NCBI GenBank assembly: GCA_963782555.1
Contig: CAWAKB010000004.1
Span: forward strand, 744,001 to 808,000
Direction of reading: 5' to 3'
From: Hyphomicrobium_A sp963782555
GTDB taxonomy: Bacteria > Pseudomonadota > Alphaproteobacteria > Rhizobiales > Hyphomicrobiaceae
DNA: 64,000 nucleotides
Shown one piece after another: positions 19,601 through 27,773 of the stretch. Both the position numbers and the translations under genes were made by a program. The notes beneath the pieces are model-generated. The model had not been told where the DNA came from. It did no database searches and was given only the letters and a program-made list of their open reading frames with translations. Each line of letters starts with the position of its first letter. The stretch's first letter is position 1.

Positions 19601-19876
19601 GATTGGTTCACGGGCCCCGGCTTTGCAGTAAAGAACCAGCGCACGCCGTACGGCTCGCTCGACATAGTCGTCAGGAACCACGGTACAGACATTGTCGTAA
19701 GCCTGGACGGCGATGCGCGGCCACCCGGCGGCTTCGTGCTTCCATCGCCGTGGCCCCATCATCCGGATGCGCGCGATAGGGATGGGCGTAGACTGGCCTG
19801 GCAGAATGGCGCGTTGCATATCAAGGGTCTCCCTGCCGAGATCCTGATCAAGCAGAGCGCCGACGGCGCGGGTTGA
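16655..19876 (+). CDS. Large exported glycoside hydrolase with carbohydrate-binding and F5/8 (discoidin) domains
   Basis: 1073 residues. A signal peptide (about 1-33) precedes a beta-sandwich module like carbohydrate-binding domains (about 36-190, DGFEKIEAWTADASDG), then a discoidin F5/8 type C domain (about 195-325, RAVDGDAQTSWRSDP). A long C-terminal region carries six-hairpin glycosidase features: YGRSWIRDGAMISEALVRLG near 645 and a later PENDSNGELIFLAAEVYRY. The Asp of WIRDGA and Glu of SNGE are candidate catalytic residues. Translation is coupled to the permease (ATGA). I cannot assign a CAZy family; context argues for periplasmic trimming of the imported glucan. Confidence 0.8.
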   Translation: MRKARAGRFCAWIGRALTAAFGVAVLATSSNGAGMSDHVRLLDGFEKIEAWTADASDGVTASARPSAGVHGGALRLDFDFGRSAGYAFVRRKLPLELPDNFEISFNLRADALANNFEVKLVDASGENVWWFERRDFAFPSAWRRIKIKKRQIAFAWGPTKNRALRRVDSLEFVIAAGRGGGKGAIEIDDLTFRELPPPPSHLPAPTATASSSLPGAEPGRAVDGDAQTSWRSDPHAGPMQSLTVDLGMVREFGGLELMWSGGARARRYDVEASSDGVAWDVLRRVANGNGAKDALLLPDQEARFIRINLREAAKAGYDLAEVAVKNVAFGASPNAFFQALAKEAPRGRFPRGFSGEQPYWTLVGVDGGANSGLLSEDGALEIGRGGFSIEPFVIRGSRLVTWAEVETTQALSAGYLPVPSVTWKRPEWSLDVTAFARGTRESSELLARYTVRNLTDHPQSLQLVLAARPFQVNPPTQFLNLAGGVSPIRSLDWDGARLSVNGQATVVPIAAPDRFAASAFESGSYPDKLLTQADVSARRITDDSGFASAALIYQVELPPRASRTIGLLAPLSGAAKKPDLKGQSAEHWLEAQQNQIESEWRTKLNLVEFDVPAADQHLIDTLRSSLAQILMTRDGPVLRPGTRSYGRSWIRDGAMISEALVRLGHANIAADYLRWFAPHQFKNGKVPCCVDARGADPVPENDSNGELIFLAAEVYRYTSDRALLEAVWPHVEAAVRYMDGQRTSERTLANLTEKRRMLFGLLPPSISHEGYASKPAYSYWDVFWGLLGYKDAVDIAETLGKRRAAKEFAQGLAEFRRDVFNSVRNTTEVHGISYVPGAADLGDFDATSTTIALAPAGEEHSIPDDLLRATFERYWRNFTNRRDGKASWDAYTPYELRVAGSFVRLGQRDRARALLDYFFRDQRPAGWNQWAEVVGREPRRPRFVGDMPHAWVASDYIRSVLDMFAYERQNEKALVVTAGIPTDWFTGPGFAVKNQRTPYGSLDIVVRNHGTDIVVSLDGDARPPGGFVLPSPWPHHPDARDRDGRRLAWQNGALHIKGLPAEILIKQSADGAG

Positions 19877-19908
19877 GGAAGCATACCTCGACCAAAGCAG
19901 GGCCGCTC

Positions 19909-20481
19909 GTGTCAGATCGCAATTGCATCATTGTCCATGGCTGCCCCCCCGGACCTGAGGGAGAGCGGGACCCCGCGACGCGATCCTTCGACAAGCATTG
20001 GATCCCATGGGCGCGGGAGAGCTTGATTGCGCGGAATATCCCGACGCTCACGCCTGTCATGCCGGATCCGTGGGCTCCCGATTACGCCAGGTACAAGGAG
20101 GAATTCGAGAAACATCCGGTGTCCGACCGTACCACCCTCATCGGTCATAGCTGCGGATGCGCATTCCTCGTCCGCTGGCTTGGTGAATCCAAGCAGAAGA
20201 TCGACATTCTCGCGCTCGTCGCACCGTGGAAAATACCGAGAGCCGGAGACCTTGTGCGCAAGGCCTTCTACGAGTTTCCTATCGACGAGACGGTCAAGCG
20301 CCGCGTCCGCCACATCGTCATGTTCACGTCGGACACGGAGCACGAGGACGGGAAGAAGAGTCTTGCAATATATCATGCAGCACTAGGCGGAGAAATCGTC
20401 GATCTACCTCATAAGGGGCACTATGTTATCTGCGATATGGGTAGCCATGTATTCTTGGAGTTGCTCAACGAGATCGTGTGA
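19909..20481 (+). CDS. RBBP9/YdeN-type alpha/beta hydrolase
   Basis: 190 residues. It begins CIIVHGCPPG and carries the nucleophile motif GHSCGCAFLVRWL with Ser near residue 85, and a late GHYV with the likely catalytic His. This is the small serine-hydrolase family of RBBP9/YdeN. GTG 19909 is chosen because homologues start just before the first strand; a TTG at 19873 would overlap the glycosidase stop. It is last in the carbohydrate run and may be co-transcribed. Substrate unknown. Confidence 0.75.
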   Translation: MSDRNCIIVHGCPPGPEGERDPATRSFDKHWIPWARESLIARNIPTLTPVMPDPWAPDYARYKEEFEKHPVSDRTTLIGHSCGCAFLVRWLGESKQKIDILALVAPWKIPRAGDLVRKAFYEFPIDETVKRRVRHIVMFTSDTEHEDGKKSLAIYHAALGGEIVDLPHKGHYVICDMGSHVFLELLNEIV

Positions 20482-20963
20482 ATGGATCGCCCGCGTCGCC
20501 GACCACACGAGCGCCAGTTTCGCTGACGGGAGCGTTCCAAAACCGCTGGACCACAATCGGGGGCGCTCAAATAACTCTGGGCGGCGCGTCACGCGGCCCC
20601 GCCAGCTTCCTTGTTCGAACCTCTGGAACTTAGAGGCAGGTCACCTCGTTTGCGGGGATCCAATTCGCAATGGAGATACCGACAGGTCAGGCGAAAGCCT
20701 GGCGACTGCGTGGTCGCAGCCGGCCGTCGGCTCTTCCTTTGCGGGGCGCCACTTGCTTTCTTCGGCGCCACGTTTAAGCAATCTAATGGGGGAGGATCAA
20801 GGCTTGGACTTGCGACAGGCATTACTGCCACCAAAACGCAATCGCGGGCGATTTCGCGCGCTACCCTATCGCCACTAAGCTACGTTTGGAGCCCACCGTC
20901 CTTTTTCCAGCCTAAATCAAGAGGCTGACTGAACCCGCAAAGACCTTGACCGGAAGGTTCTAC
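20482..20963. other. Intergenic region, nothing recognised
   Basis: About 480 nt with no supported gene. A stretch near 20790-20890 faintly resembles a tRNA on the minus strand but lacks a TTC-containing T-loop and a proper acceptor stem. Confidence 0.35.
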
Positions 20964-21428
20964 ATGCGGATTGCGTCCCTGATCTTGTGGCTTTTTGCCG
21001 GACCTGCCTTCGCGGCGAGTGAAGTCCGCGCCGGCGATGTCTTGCGGCTGAACTTTGCAGACGCGCCTACGTTCCATGGCGTCATTAAGAAGCACTTCGC
21101 GCAGCCTGGCGCATCCGACGGTGCAGACAGACTGCCTATCCACGTATCACCCAAAGTGCGGATAGCCTTATGGACATCCGGAAGCATGCTCCCTGCCCGC
21201 GCGGAGGTGCTGAGACCTAAGTCGCCTTCAGTAATTCTTCTGGAAGGCTCCCCCAAAGAGCAAATAACCGCAAAGACTGTCCGCTCCGCATTCCTCGAGC
21301 GCGCGGCGCTAACTTATCGTCAGAAACAGTGGAAGCGATACGCTCTGGGAGCCGCGCCGCAAGTTGATAAGGATGAGCAGCCGTCGTTTTTGCAGAGGAC
21401 GTTGGGCGCGTTGCTTCCCGGAGATTGA
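20964..21428 (+). CDS. Secreted protein of unknown function
   Basis: 154 residues. A classical signal peptide (MRIASLILWLFAGPAFAAS) suggests periplasmic location. The mature part is basic, with GDVLRLNFADAPTFHGVI and a C-terminal tail QPSFLQRTLGALLPGD. Start ATG 20964 has GGAAGG nine bases upstream. Family not recognised. It stands alone. Confidence 0.65.
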   Translation: MRIASLILWLFAGPAFAASEVRAGDVLRLNFADAPTFHGVIKKHFAQPGASDGADRLPIHVSPKVRIALWTSGSMLPARAEVLRPKSPSVILLEGSPKEQITAKTVRSAFLERAALTYRQKQWKRYALGAAPQVDKDEQPSFLQRTLGALLPGD

Positions 21429-21910
21429 TAAGCGCGCGGAGACGTACGAGCGTGATCGGGCTTAGCCGGCTCGGCTGATCCGTTCAGCTCCTCGGGGAAT
21501 GTCGGCTAAGGGCCACAACCGGTCATCGGGGCGCCCCGTCCCGTTTCGTCGAACTAAACATTGGTGCTTTTTGTGTAACGGTCGTGCCCGGCGAGGTGAA
21601 AGCGCTCGAAGCCGAGAGCCGACATCGTAAGCGCCTGGTCTCGCGTGGAGCCCGACGTAAACATTGACACCTCCCCGGAGTGCGCCCGCGTCATCATCAA
21701 TGGCCCTGCGCACCTAAAGTCCGCGGCCATATGAGCCTTGACGAACTATAGCGGCCCGGCTCACCTCCTGCTGCTTAGCGCAAGGCATAAGCGGAAATGC
21801 TGATGCTCAAGCATCCCAACGTGAAGAGAACTTGGCCCACCATAAAGATGGAGGGCAACAAGATCACCAAGGTCATTCTTGTCGAGACCGAGCTAAGCCT
21901 GCAAAATGCC
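21429..21910. other. Intergenic region with a possible degenerate rhizobial repeat
   Basis: No gene is supported. Near 21490-21540 the text GAATGTCGGCTAAGGGCC recalls a dispersed repeat that I know from Bradyrhizobium-type genomes (spurious translations with WPLADIP). This is memory-based and weak. Confidence 0.25.
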
Positions 21911-24646
21911 TTAGCGTTTGATCCCAAGTGTGGCTTCGATCTCGGTCATCCTTGGATGATCCAGCCCCGCCTTGCGGAATTTAGCAAAGTCTTCGCCGAC
22001 GACCTGTTCCCAAAGTTGATCGTCAACATTGGGCATCGACTTGCCTTTGTTGGCGAGGTACAGGGCTCTTGCCTCATCGAAGCGGTCCAGGAACAGTAGC
22101 GCGTGGGCGCGGGTCGCCTCGACCCACAAGTCAGATGGATTGAGTTCGTGCGCCCGACTGGCAGCGGCAAGGGCGCGCGCAGGCTCACCCGCCATGGCCG
22201 CATACCACGCCATGTCGCCTAGGCTTATCGCGGTTTCGACACCTGGCTTTCCTCGTTGCTCCTTCTCAAACCGTTCTGCATTGACGGCTGCGGCAGCTTG
22301 CAGGCTGAGTGCCTTGGCATATTTTCCTGAAGCCAATGCAGATTTGGCGGCCCGCTCGTACCATTCGCGGGCTTTTGCATAATCCTGAGTAACGCCATGC
22401 CCATTTTGGTAGAGTTTGCCGATCCTCTCCATCGCAGAGGCGTTGCCCCCGGCAGCCGCCTTCTCGTACCACTTGAGAGCCTTGGTATAGTCCTTCGTTA
22501 CCCCGAGGCCATCTGCGTAGAAATCGCCGACCGTGTACGTGGCACCCCTATGGCCCGAAGCTGCCGCTCTCTCGTACCATTCGCGGGCTTTGACATAATC
22601 CTGCGCAACGCCATGAGCATATTGGTAGAGCCAGCCCAAGGCATACATCCCGTCTCCATTTCCTTTTGCTGCCGACTTTTCGTACCACTCCCGAGCTTGG
22701 ACGTAATCGCGAGGGCCGCCACGGCCGTCGGAATAAAGATCGCCGAGGTCACGCATTGCATACTTGTTTCCCTCTATCGCCGCTTTCCCGTACCATTCGC
22801 GGGCCTTCGCATAATTCTGAGCGACCCCTTTGCCTCTCTCGTAAAGACTGGCGATGTTCCGCATGGCCACATTGTTGCCTTTCGCCGCTGCTCTCTCATA
22901 CAACTCGCGAGCCCTGACATAATCCGGAGCTACACCTTGCCCAAACTCGTAGAGCACACCCAGATTGTTCATGGCCATAGAATTGCCCTCTACAGCCGCT
23001 TGCTCGTACCATGTGCGCGCCTTGGAATAATCCCGGGCAACCATTTCACCGTTGGCGTATGCGACGCCGAGCCAATATTTGATTGGCGTGGCAACGTGCA
23101 GGCCAAGTCTCTCGCCGTATTCGGGCGCAGTAACGGCGACTTGCAGCGCGATCCAATCGAATATGTCTAAGTCGACGTTCGCGTCCGCCTGCCCGTACCA
23201 TTCGCGGGCCTTCGCTTCGTCCTTGGCCACACCCTGCCCATTGGCATAAAGATCACCAAGCCTGCGCATAGCGGGTGAATTGCCTTTTGCAGCCGCCTTC
23301 TCGAACCATTCGCGAGCCTTGCGATAGTCCTGGGGGACGTCCTGGCCCTTGGCATAGAGCTGCCCGAGGAGCCGCATGGCGACGGGGTCTCCCCACGAGG
23401 CAGCCCGGGCATACCAGCTTCGCGCGCCGGGATCGCTTTCGGGGACATCCCGGTCCCCAGCGTAGGCGCTCCGGACGGGCGGAGTGCTCACATCGAGACC
23501 CAAGTGAGCCAACCCGTTCAGCGATATCAGTGCAAAGATGAAAAGATAAATCATCCCCACGCGCTTAAACAAGCCGCGCACCGGAGCAATAAACGGAATC
23601 AGCGCGTAGCTAAAGACCAAAGTAAACCACAGGACGTTCTGGGCGCCTCCTTCTATTCGGAAATTGCCGAACTTCATGCTCAACTTGGTCCACACAACAG
23701 CAATCAAAACCACCAGCAGAAAGTATGACGTCGTTAGAATGAGCAGATCTGTCGGTTTCCACGCGCGGTTCCAGATCGCGCTCAGAACGATCGAAAAAGC
23801 GAAGATGAGGAAATAGACATAGAGGTCAAAATGCAACTCAGAAATTCCGACCATGCGCAATATCTGCAGTCCATAGACGTCCTTTGCCAACGTGAAGCCC
23901 ACGATGCCTGCCCCTGCTAGGACAACAAACTCTAAAATTGTGAGGTGCGAAATAGTCGCCGCTCCCGGGTGCTTGTTTGATGCGCGATATCGTGATGCAA
24001 CGAGCCGGGACCCGATAATCGTTGAGAACACGAAGAGCATGGTAGTGGCCGGAACCACCAGCTCTTTGGGAAAATCGATGGCAAACACTTTGAAAGCCTG
24101 AACAAAGGCCGACCCGCACAGATCCGCCCAGAACAACGACAACCAACTGGCCCAGTTCGCAAGTTTCAGAACGGATTCCAGGCCGGTGAAAAACGTGATC
24201 GCGCTGCCGAAAACGCCGAACCAAAGCAGGGCCTGATAGCGTGCGTTCTTGAGCAGATATCTGGACGACTTCGGCGCGGCGATGCGCTTCTCTACTGCCG
24301 CAAGAATTGCAGGGAAGTCGTCGAATTCCTGCGTGTGCAGCGCGTTGAAGGGCGGGCGGATCTGCTCGTAACCGACGCTGTCGGCGCGGACGGGAACGAG
24401 CTTCTCGTGGTGGTGCGCGGTCTGGGCCTCGGCGTAAACGAACGTGGATTTGACCGAGTTCTCGGTCCACAGCACGAGGACGGCACGCGCCAGCTCAATC
24501 TGCTTCAGGATCGCGTCGGAGAAATCGTCGGCGGTTTCGAGGTTCGTATCCCACCAGACCGTGTAGCCGTTGGCCTCGAGATATGCCGAGAGCAGCCGTA
24601 CCTTGTCGGCGTCGTTCTTGGAGTAGCTTATGAAGACGTCCGCCAT
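21911..24646 (-). CDS. TIR domain - multipass membrane - Sel1 repeat protein
   Basis: 911 residues in three parts. (1) TIR domain, about 1-130: begins ADVFISYSKNDADKVRLL, has WWDTNL, and E73 in FVYAEAQTAH at the place of the NADase glutamate. (2) About 135-400: roughly seven hydrophobic helices. (3) About 440-830: nine Sel1-type repeats (consensus LG.LY..G.GV..DY.KAREWYE.AA..GN), one interrupted by an insert, then a TPR-like tail. GGGAGGG just before ATG 24646 fixes the start; the frame stays open further upstream without meaning. TIR domains can cleave NAD+ or act as adaptors; Sel1 repeats bind proteins. It stands alone, so it may be a membrane stress or defence sensor. Activity is inference. 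Confidence 0.88.
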   Translation of the reverse strand: MADVFISYSKNDADKVRLLSAYLEANGYTVWWDTNLETADDFSDAILKQIELARAVLVLWTENSVKSTFVYAEAQTAHHHEKLVPVRADSVGYEQIRPPFNALHTQEFDDFPAILAAVEKRIAAPKSSRYLLKNARYQALLWFGVFGSAITFFTGLESVLKLANWASWLSLFWADLCGSAFVQAFKVFAIDFPKELVVPATTMLFVFSTIIGSRLVASRYRASNKHPGAATISHLTILEFVVLAGAGIVGFTLAKDVYGLQILRMVGISELHFDLYVYFLIFAFSIVLSAIWNRAWKPTDLLILTTSYFLLVVLIAVVWTKLSMKFGNFRIEGGAQNVLWFTLVFSYALIPFIAPVRGLFKRVGMIYLFIFALISLNGLAHLGLDVSTPPVRSAYAGDRDVPESDPGARSWYARAASWGDPVAMRLLGQLYAKGQDVPQDYRKAREWFEKAAAKGNSPAMRRLGDLYANGQGVAKDEAKAREWYGQADANVDLDIFDWIALQVAVTAPEYGERLGLHVATPIKYWLGVAYANGEMVARDYSKARTWYEQAAVEGNSMAMNNLGVLYEFGQGVAPDYVRARELYERAAAKGNNVAMRNIASLYERGKGVAQNYAKAREWYGKAAIEGNKYAMRDLGDLYSDGRGGPRDYVQAREWYEKSAAKGNGDGMYALGWLYQYAHGVAQDYVKAREWYERAAASGHRGATYTVGDFYADGLGVTKDYTKALKWYEKAAAGGNASAMERIGKLYQNGHGVTQDYAKAREWYERAAKSALASGKYAKALSLQAAAAVNAERFEKEQRGKPGVETAISLGDMAWYAAMAGEPARALAAASRAHELNPSDLWVEATRAHALLFLDRFDEARALYLANKGKSMPNVDDQLWEQVVGEDFAKFRKAGLDHPRMTEIEATLGIKR

Positions 24647-25581
24647 TTTTCCCTCCCAGGCGGAACCCAACTGGTCACATTGGCGCTTTTTTTTGCGTGA
24701 CTTCTGGGCCACTTTCAGAACAGTAGACGCGCGCGAACTGATGGCGCAAGGCCAGTCGCTCGGGACGGTCCAGGTGTTGGGCCGGTTGTGGGAGGTAGAT
24801 GGCTGTCGCGTCCGCGCAATGCCAGTCAAACTCTGTTTCAATTCGATCGCGCGCTCTTCTAAGAAACCTATAGAGCCGTGTAATTTTCGGTTGGCGCGTC
24901 GCGAGGTCGGTTCTCCGACACACCTCACGCTCTACGCGCCACGGGCTAGTCTCGCGAAGCTGACGGGATCAGCCCTGTCCATGGCGTGCCACCTTAGACA
25001 GAAGTGGCTTCTCACAGTACCTCTGACCTGTTGCTTGAGGCGATCTGCGTTCGACCTCTGATGGCCGCTTCGGGTCATTAGCGGCCCATCGACAGCGCAC
25101 CTCACTATTCAGCTTTGAGATCGATACCGGACGATCGGGGAAGAGGCACCGTCGGGTCTACGCGACGTGCGCGGATGGATTGCGCTGCGCAGCGAAGATT
25201 AAGGGGTTCGACTCCCGACTATTTCCAACCCCCTGCTAACCATTGATATAACGGGTTTTTTCGTGAATTTTGGCGCCCCGTAGGGAAATCGCCCATCTGT
25301 TTGATTTCAATCAGTTAGCGAAAAGTTGGACACCAAAGTGTCCCACAGAATTCCAGGAAGTTCCACGGAGAGTGTCCAACCTCAGAATGGGGAGGTTCGC
25401 ACCTAGAAGTGGACGACTCATCCGTAGGAGCGCATGTCGCAGAAGGGCCAACTCCGGACATGCCGACCTGCTCAATTGCTGGATCGACGACGCCATCAAG
25501 TCAAGACGCGCTATCCCGGTATGCATGCCGTCAAGAACAGGATCAGACATCAGAAAGCATCGTAACTCTCGTTCCTTGCCG
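24647..25581. other. Intergenic region with mobile-element remnants
   Basis: No intact gene. At about 25205-25225 GGGGTTCGACTCCC resembles a tRNA T-arm but the rest of a tRNA cannot be folded. TGGCGCCCCGTAGGG at 25271-25285 and AGTGTCCAACCTC at 25371-25383 also occur beside the integrase at 53.2 kb. The open frame 25270-25605 looks like remnant sequence rather than a gene. Confidence 0.45.
25271..25285 (+). repeat. 15-bp direct repeat, possible left attachment site
   Basis: TGGCGCCCCGTAGGG is identical and in the same orientation at 53282-53296, just beyond the integrase gene. A T-arm-like stretch lies about 55 nt before it. Fits an att core but is short. Confidence 0.4.
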
Positions 25582-26040
25582 TTAGCGAAGCCGAGTCCAG
25601 ATTAGTGTCCGGCCCAATGCGGGCATGACCACATATGCGTGCACGCGCAAAGTGCCGTTGTGGATCGACATCTGTGCCTGGTAGTCCACGCCATCGTCCG
25701 GGTTATATATTTTTCCATCAGTCCATAAATTCTGGCTTCTGCGGCGAAGACCTCGCAGAACCGTCAATCCCAAGAGTGGCCGTTTGCGGAGCTTGGGATT
25801 GGTATTCTTCAAGTCGACCAGAGGCAGCCCCTGCGCGTCGTTGGGCCACCTGAACCAAACGATCTTCCCGCACAATCGCTCGCCGCAGGGGAAAATCTGG
25901 ACCCGGATGCGCTTGTTTGCGTGCAGCCAGATACCGACAGGCGTTTGGCTTTGTGCGCCGGCAGATGTCGTTGCGAGCAGCACCATGAGCAGGGTGTAGG
26001 CAAGTCGATGCAGGGGCGTAAGCCTCGTGCGAAGCCGCAT
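25582..26040 (-). CDS. DUF2147 family secreted protein
   Basis: 152 residues. A signal peptide ends near AGAQSQ (about 30). The mature part has the DUF2147 blocks in order: GIWLH, a CGERLCGKIVWFRWP pair of cysteines, LRKRPLLGLTVLRGLR, DGKIYNPDDGVDY and a final GRTLIWTR. It is a small periplasmic beta-barrel, lipocalin-like, of unknown ligand; common in alphaproteobacteria. Stands alone. Confidence 0.87.
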   Translation of the reverse strand: MRLRTRLTPLHRLAYTLLMVLLATTSAGAQSQTPVGIWLHANKRIRVQIFPCGERLCGKIVWFRWPNDAQGLPLVDLKNTNPKLRKRPLLGLTVLRGLRRRSQNLWTDGKIYNPDDGVDYQAQMSIHNGTLRVHAYVVMPALGRTLIWTRLR

Positions 26041-26186
26041 GAGCCGAACTCTAAAGGAATGGTGGTTTGTGATCGGTCCCCGTGGAGTGAGCCCGTCTCA
26101 TGCTAGCTTCAAAACCACGAGCCGCCAACCGATGCCGGACCGACCGGCCGGTGATCATTCGGGCTAGCTACACCCACTCCCGATCT

Positions 26187-26888
26187 TCAGACAACGGCGC
26201 CAAACAGCTTCCCGATACCCGCGGTTAGAGCCATCGCCAACGCGCCCCAGAACGTTACGCGGGCTGTGGCGCGCAGAATGTTCGCGCCGCCTGCCCTGGC
26301 CCCAATCGCGCCCAGAAGCGCGAGAAAGCCAAGAGATGCCGCGGACACGATGGGGACCAGCGCACCAACGGGCGATACGACGACCATAAGCAAGGGCATG
26401 GCCGCACCGACCGAGAACGTTGCCGCGGAAGCCAGCGCAGCCTGTACGGGACGCGCGGTGGTGATTTCTGAGATCCCAAGCTCATCACGGGCATGGGCGG
26501 TCAAGGCATCCTTCGCCATGAGCTGCTGGGCAACCTGGCGGGCGATAGCCTGACTGACACCGCGCTTGACATAGATATTGGCAAGCTCGTCGAGCTCAAA
26601 TGCGGGGTTCTCGCTCAACTCTTGACGTTCGCGCCCGAGATCCGCCTGCTCGGTATCGGATTGCGAGCTGACCGAAACATACTCGCCGGCGGCCATCGAC
26701 ATGGCGCCAGCCACCAGTCCCGCGACACCAGCGATCAGCACATCGGTCTGCGTCGCGGTCGCCGCCGCAACGCCAACGATCAAGCTTGCGGTCGAGATAA
26801 TACCGTCGTTGGCTCCGAGCACCGCTGCTCGCAACCACCCGATGCGGCCGATGAAGTGGTTCTCCCGGTGCAGGCGAAGACGGCTCAT
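26187..26888 (-). CDS. VIT/CCC1 family iron/manganese transporter-like protein
   Basis: 233 residues with five hydrophobic helices. The first carries the family mark AAVLGANDGIISTASLIVGV and the second GAMSMAAGEYVSVSSQSDTE, with the acidic and Met residues that bind metal in plant VIT1 and yeast CCC1. A cytoplasmic helical region (about 80-140) follows, then three helices. Likely an inner-membrane Fe/Mn carrier. The next gene downstream of its promoter region, DUF3309, is on the same strand and starts 186 nt upstream, ending 22 nt before this gene, so the two may form an operon. Confidence 0.9.
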   Translation of the reverse strand: MSRLRLHRENHFIGRIGWLRAAVLGANDGIISTASLIVGVAAATATQTDVLIAGVAGLVAGAMSMAAGEYVSVSSQSDTEQADLGRERQELSENPAFELDELANIYVKRGVSQAIARQVAQQLMAKDALTAHARDELGISEITTARPVQAALASAATFSVGAAMPLLMVVVSPVGALVPIVSAASLGFLALLGAIGARAGGANILRATARVTFWGALAMALTAGIGKLFGAVV

Positions 26889-26909
26889 CCGACTCCTCCG
26901 CCCGTCAGA

Positions 26910-27074
26910 TCAAATGCGACCCATGAGAAGCAATACGACGAGAATGATCAGGATAATGCCGATGACACCGACGCCGCCGTGACCGAAGCCGTAGCCGTAG
27001 CCGCCGAAGCGACCGCTGAAGCCACCGAGCAAAAAGATGATGAGGATGATGACGAGTATGAGTCCAAGCGACAT
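26910..27074 (-). CDS. DUF3309 family small membrane protein
   Basis: 54 residues: an N-terminal hydrophobic helix (LGLILVIILIIFLLGG), a Gly/Phe/Tyr-rich loop (FGGYGYGFGHGGVG) and a second hydrophobic helix ending LLLMGRI. This is the DUF3309 pattern, often stress-induced in Rhizobiales. It ends 22 nt before the VIT-family gene on the same strand. Confidence 0.85.
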   Translation of the reverse strand: MSLGLILVIILIIFLLGGFSGRFGGYGYGFGHGGVGVIGIILIILVVLLLMGRI

Positions 27075-27144
27075 GACCGATCCCCTTACAGCACCTAGCT
27101 ACACAGTGTGCCTCTTCGCACTCCGACTGTGAAGCACTTCTTTT

Positions 27145-27357
27145 CTACTCAACGCTGGGTAAAGGCGTTTGGCGTGGGGCGTCGAATTCCACGTGTATCG
27201 CGATTGGCCGGCCTTCGTGCGACGCGCCGAGATCGTCCACATGGGTTGCAAGCTCGGCGAGCGTGGCCCCCTCAGATAGCAAGAACGAATGCGCGCCATC
27301 CCAGAACAACGCGGTCACATGCGGCACTTGTGGTCTATTCGCGTGAAAGCTCATCAT
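27145..27357 (-). CDS. Small conserved hypothetical protein
   Basis: 70 residues starting MMSFHANRPQVPHVTALFWD, with LSEGATLAELATHVDDLG in the middle. GGAGGGT lies 4 nt before ATG 27357, which decides the start over a TTG at 27423. Soluble. Similar small proteins are known to me from Bradyrhizobium without function. Confidence 0.65.
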   Translation of the reverse strand: MMSFHANRPQVPHVTALFWDGAHSFLLSEGATLAELATHVDDLGASHEGRPIAIHVEFDAPRQTPLPSVE

Positions 27358-27773
27358 ACTACCCTCCAGACTGTCGACGTAGCTCCCGCCGTTGATCAGG
27401 TCGACTGACCTGGTGTCGGACAAGATGATGATCGAAAGTTAAGCCACCTGCCGTCATTATCGGCAAACTCGGAATCTACTCAGAGGCTGACACCGCGCCT
27501 CCAATGCTTGGAATTGGCCCGAAAATTCCGCGCGCGAGATCGGGGCCTCGTCATAGCCACTGCCCCGCTCAGCGCCGCGACGGATCGCGCTCACGCCCGG
27601 CGTTCCCCCTGCGGGGTAAAGATGTCGGGCGTGCCGGAATATTGCGACCCCAAAAGCAACAATGACAGCCTTCGGGGCGATGGGCCTGCTAGGCGTCGGT
27701 TGACGAAGAGCCCATCTACGGCATTAATCGTTGTTGAGGGCTTGGGCTGACAGGGAACCAAACCAAGCAGTGC
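27358..27773. other. Intergenic region before the HWE kinase, nothing recognised
   Basis: About 415 nt with no supported gene. GGGAAC at about 27754 recalls an EcfG-type -35 element, but no matching CGTT was found at the right distance. Confidence 0.3.

Noticed and set aside
20790..20890. Faint tRNA-like pattern on the minus strand
   Set aside because: No TTC-containing T-loop and the acceptor stem does not form.
25188..25260. tRNA-like stretch with GGGGTTCGACTCCC
   Set aside because: T-stem pairs only three bases with the loop placed correctly and no matching 5' acceptor strand was found.
25270..25605. 111-codon plus-strand frame after the left 15-bp repeat
   Set aside because: Basic, motif-free translation over integrase-flank remnants; overlaps the end of the DUF2147 gene.
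27754..27773. EcfG-type stress promoter before the HWE kinase
   Set aside because: GGGAAC is present but no CGTT at 15-18 nt follows before the start codon.
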